Shown: positions 61,834 through 64,000 of the stretch, piece by piece
Layout of the letters: every line of letters starts with the position of its first letter
How positions within the stretch are numbered: position 1 is the stretch's first letter
Source: Lewinellaceae bacterium
GTDB taxonomy: Bacteria; Bacteroidota; Bacteroidia; Chitinophagales; Saprospiraceae
Direction of reading: 5' to 3'
NCBI GenBank assembly: GCA_020636435.1
Contig: JACJXX010000002.1
Coordinates: 3,348,001-3,412,000 of the forward strand
Length of the DNA stretch: 64,000 nt
Notes under the pieces: model-generated
The model's input: the letters and a program-made list of their open reading frames with translations, nothing else
What the model was told of the DNA's origin: nothing
The model's database searches: none
Position numbers and translations under genes: made by a program

Positions 61834-62925
61834 ATGAAGAGATCGCTACGCCTCGTCGGTTCGATAATGATAATGGCCGCGGCTGCCGCCACTATCCAGG
61901 CGCAGAAGTACAGCAACGAATTCCTCTCCATCGGCGTAGGCGCCCGGGCGCAGGCATTGGGCAATGCCGTTATCGCCAGCACAGGAGACGTAACAGCCGG
62001 GGTTTGGAACCCCGCGGGGCTGGCCAACCTGAATGAATCCGAAAGCCTGCAGGTGGGCGCCATGCACTCCGAGTGGTTCGCCGGGGTTGGAAAATTCGAC
62101 TATCTCGGCATCACCCTGCCTTTAGCCAACAAGGACCGGCGGCTGGGGCTTTCCGTCATCCGCTTTGGCATCGACGAAATCCCCAATACCCTCAGCCTGT
62201 ATGAAAGCGACGGCAGCATCAATTTCGACAACATCGTCGAATTTTCCGCCGCCGATTACGCCGTACTGCTCAGTTATGCCCAGCGGCTTAAGACCCAGAA
62301 AGGGCGCCTGCAACTGGGCGGCAACATCAAAGTCGTTCACCGGCGGATCGGCCCTTTCGCCACCTCCTGGGGCTTTGGGGTGGATGCCGGCTTGCAATAC
62401 CGCAACAACGGCTGGCAATTCGGAGTTCTGGCCAAAGACATCACCACCACGTTCAACGCCTGGTCCTTCAGCTTCACCGAAGAAGAAAAGGAGGTGCTGG
62501 AACTCACCAACAACGAAGTGCCCATCAACAGCGTGGAGGTCACCAAGCCACAACTCATCCTGGGCGCCGCGCGGCGTTTTGAATGGGGCAATGTTGGCTT
62601 GCTGCCCGAGCTGGACCTCATCGTCACTACCGATGGCCAGCGCAATACCCTGGTTTCCGCCAGCCCATTCAGCATTGACCCGGCCTTCGGGCTGGAAGCG
62701 GACTACAACCAGTTCATCTACCTGCGCGCCGGCCTGAACCAGTTTCAGCGCATCAAAGATTTCGACAACAGCGAAAGCCTGCGCATGCGGCCCAGCCTGG
62801 GCGTGGGCCTGCGCATCTCCAGCCTCAAAGTCGATTATGCCTTCACCGACCTGGGCAGCGAAGAGAACACCTTCTCCCACATCATCTCCCTTATTCTGGA
62901 GATCAAACCCCGAAAAAAAGGGTAA
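61834..62925 (+). CDS. PorV/PorQ-family outer-membrane protein
   Basis: 363 residues. Signal peptide (LVGSIMIMAAAAATIQA), then the family start FLSIGVGARAQALGNAVIAS and VWNPAGLANL. About 14 alternating strands, ending in IISLILEIKPRKKG. PorV-family proteins sit in the outer membrane and help T9SS substrate handling, or act as FadL-like barrels. It may serve the many CTD proteins of this window, but this is inference. Follows the FG-GAP gene on the same strand. Confidence 0.82.
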   Translation: MKRSLRLVGSIMIMAAAAATIQAQKYSNEFLSIGVGARAQALGNAVIASTGDVTAGVWNPAGLANLNESESLQVGAMHSEWFAGVGKFDYLGITLPLANKDRRLGLSVIRFGIDEIPNTLSLYESDGSINFDNIVEFSAADYAVLLSYAQRLKTQKGRLQLGGNIKVVHRRIGPFATSWGFGVDAGLQYRNNGWQFGVLAKDITTTFNAWSFSFTEEEKEVLELTNNEVPINSVEVTKPQLILGAARRFEWGNVGLLPELDLIVTTDGQRNTLVSASPFSIDPAFGLEADYNQFIYLRAGLNQFQRIKDFDNSESLRMRPSLGVGLRISSLKVDYAFTDLGSEENTFSHIISLILEIKPRKKG

Positions 62926-63028
62926 GGACAGAAATTTTACAATCCAAAGTTGCCTTTTGACGGAAAACCTCATTAATTTGTACTTATCGATGGCTAAAGC
63001 AGCTATCAGCCACCGTGCAAGTATCAAA

Positions 63029-63036
63029 TAGTTTTG
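63029..63036 (+). promoter_or_regulatory. Candidate -7 element TAGTTTTG of a small RNA
   Basis: Exact TAnnTTTG match followed 215 bases later by a terminator, with no ORF between. Confidence 0.3.
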
Positions 63037-63042
63037 ACTCTA

Positions 63043-63258
63043 CATTTTTAACAAATTAGGGTTAGACTTGGCGTGACTAGGGCGGGCCTCAACCCTGACG
63101 GTAAATGTCAGGATTCTCTTCGGAGACAAGGGGATTACTGAACCACGCCGGCTGCCTTATACGTGTTCGTTTCGAGGGTCCAAAAACGTCCCTGATACTT
63201 GTGCGGTACTTTTCCCGAAAAAAGAAAAGCCACTGCCTTATACAGGGGGTGGCTTTTT
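63043..63258 (+). ncRNA. Candidate small RNA, uncharacterised
   Basis: About 215 bases with no coding frame, bounded by a -7 element and a terminator (63225-63258). It includes the hairpin CCTGAC/GTCAGG (63094-63112) and a repeated CTGCCTTATAC (about 63151 and 63233). It matches no RNA family I recognise. Might be a 5' leader or a dead region instead. Confidence 0.25.
63225..63258 (+). terminator. Terminator hairpin in the gap before the RNA-binding protein
   Basis: 9-bp stem AAAAGCCAC/GTGGCTTTT with a 15-base loop and a T-run. Lies 300 bases after the PorV-like stop and would end any transcript from there or from the candidate RNA. Confidence 0.7.
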
Positions 63259-63432
63259 CTATGCTCAGCCCCAAAGCTTCTACAACACGACAAATAAAAA
63301 TATCGCCTACCCTGTGCCTCCGGCTGCCGTTTTGGCAATACTTTTATCCATAAACAGGCCTTTTTGATGGTTTTATTCTACTTTTCTTAATCCTTTTTCG
63401 CCCCAACCCTTTACTTCCTAGCGTAGAATAAA

Positions 63433-63440
63433 TATCTTTA
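63433..63440 (+). promoter_or_regulatory. Near-consensus -7 element before the RRM protein
   Basis: TATCTTTA, one mismatch to TAnnTTTG, 100 bp upstream of ATG 63540. It would give a long 5' leader, as often seen in cold-shock-type mRNAs. Confidence 0.35.
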
Positions 63441-63539
63441 CAGAATGAATGAGCATTTTTTTGCATGGCAAATCGCTCAGTCCAGCCTGAATTTGCTACG
63501 CATTAAAGTCTCAAATTACCACAATCTAAATTCTTAGTA

Positions 63540-63908
63540 ATGAACATTTTCGTAGCAAAACTGAGTTACGACACTTCTGAAGACACTTTAAGGGAGACCT
63601 TTGAAGAGTTCGGCGAGGTAAGTAGCGCCAAAATTATTATGGACAAATTTACAGGCAGGTCCAAAGGCTTTGGATTCGTTGAAATGCCTAACGATGACGA
63701 AGCACAGGCGGCTATCAACGATTTGAACGACTCAGAGCTCGATGGCAGAACAATTGTTGTAAAAGAAGCACGTCCAAGAGAAGATAACCGTAGCGGCGGC
63801 GGCGGCCGTGGCGGCCGTGGCGGCCGTGGCGGCGGCGGCGGTTATGGAGGCGGCGGCGGCGGCTACGGCGGCGGCGGCGGCTATGGCGGCGGCGGCGGAA
63901 GATACTAA
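63540..63908 (+). CDS. RRM RNA-binding protein with glycine-rich tail
   Basis: 122 residues. One RRM with RNP2 IFVAKL (residues 3-8) and RNP1 KGFGFVEM (42-49). The last 35 residues are almost all Gly with Arg and Tyr (GGYGGGGG-type), encoded by a GGC-rich run. Similar Gly-rich RNA-binding proteins in Bacteroidota and cyanobacteria respond to cold. Long leader and strong terminator suggest high, regulated expression. Confidence 0.93.
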   Translation: MNIFVAKLSYDTSEDTLRETFEEFGEVSSAKIIMDKFTGRSKGFGFVEMPNDDEAQAAINDLNDSELDGRTIVVKEARPREDNRSGGGGRGGRGGRGGGGGYGGGGGGYGGGGGYGGGGGRY

Positions 63909-63935
63909 ACTGGCTTCCAGTGATGAATAAAGAAG

Positions 63936-63969
63936 GGCCCATTCCGGCAGTATTTTGCCGGAATGGGCC
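63936..63969 (+). terminator. Terminator of the RNA-binding protein gene
   Basis: 14-bp perfect stem GGCCCATTCCGGCA/TGCCGGAATGGGCC with a 6-base loop, followed by a pyrimidine-rich run with TTTTA. Confidence 0.85.
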
Positions 63970-64000
63970 TCTCTCGTTTTATCTTACAGGCTAAACCGGG

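Overview
The window looks like a chromosomal segment of a Bacteroidota bacterium, most likely class Saprospiria. The support is in the sequence. At least six proteins end in type IX secretion (T9SS) C-terminal sorting domains. There is a PorT homologue directly downstream of the menaquinone methyltransferase gene, and a PorV/PorQ-type outer-membrane protein. The threonine dehydrogenase is of the epimerase type and the RNA-binding protein is a glycine-rich RRM protein. Several genes carry TAnnTTTG promoter elements and few have Shine-Dalgarno sequences. The family assignments come from reading motifs; no database search was run.

Layout. 1-6.5 kb: a co-directional run of metabolic genes (3' end of pyruvate:ferredoxin oxidoreductase, an SDR dehydrogenase, an FAD oxidoreductase with a Cys-rich tail, a DUF4010 membrane protein, a glycogen debranching enzyme). 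6.8-9.1 kb: a decayed junction where a metallophosphoesterase pseudogene runs into an N-terminally truncated galactose-oxidase-like T9SS protein. 9.2-11.4 kb: a helical-repeat protein and a gene-poor stretch. 11.5-16.1 kb: a small replicon-like module with an HTH regulator, a winged-helix replication-initiator-like protein whose gene contains nine 15-bp repeats, several small co-oriented genes and an excisionase-like HTH protein. It is peppered with palindromic repeats and a MITE-like element and ends near tRNA-Arg(CCU). 16.8-18.1 kb: tRNA-His, then remnants of a caspase/formylglycine-enzyme-like gene and of an FtsX-type permease.

18-43 kb is mostly housekeeping and envelope chromosome: lipoprotein, glycosyltransferase, exonuclease, ion channel, acyltransferase, engB, an ECF sigma/anti-sigma pair, threonine-to-glycine catabolism (tdh and kbl), tilS, a PfkB kinase, aspartate kinase, a TPR protein, gyrA, ubiE/menG and porT. 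43-50 kb holds three large secreted T9SS proteins, two of them tandem paralogues and the third apparently frameshifted near its signal peptide. 51.2-52.9 kb holds an AAA-ATPase/PD-(D/E)XK gene enclosed by perfect 22-bp inverted repeats, which suggests a mobile cassette. 53-64 kb: ychF, a pseudouridine synthase, an aldo/keto reductase and FAD oxidoreductase pair, arginine deiminase, a thioesterase, a BrkB-type membrane protein, an FG-GAP/ASPIC T9SS protein, a PorV/PorQ-like protein, a possible small RNA and a cold-shock-type RNA-binding protein.

The two most interesting signals are the inverted-repeat-bounded ATPase/nuclease cassette (51169-52939) and the replication-like module with repeats inside its initiator-like gene (11.5-16.1 kb). 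At least four broken or chimeric genes (8.4-9.1, 16.97-17.28, 17.6-18.0 and 30.3-30.8 kb), plus several palindrome-rich intergenic repeats, point to active rearrangement.
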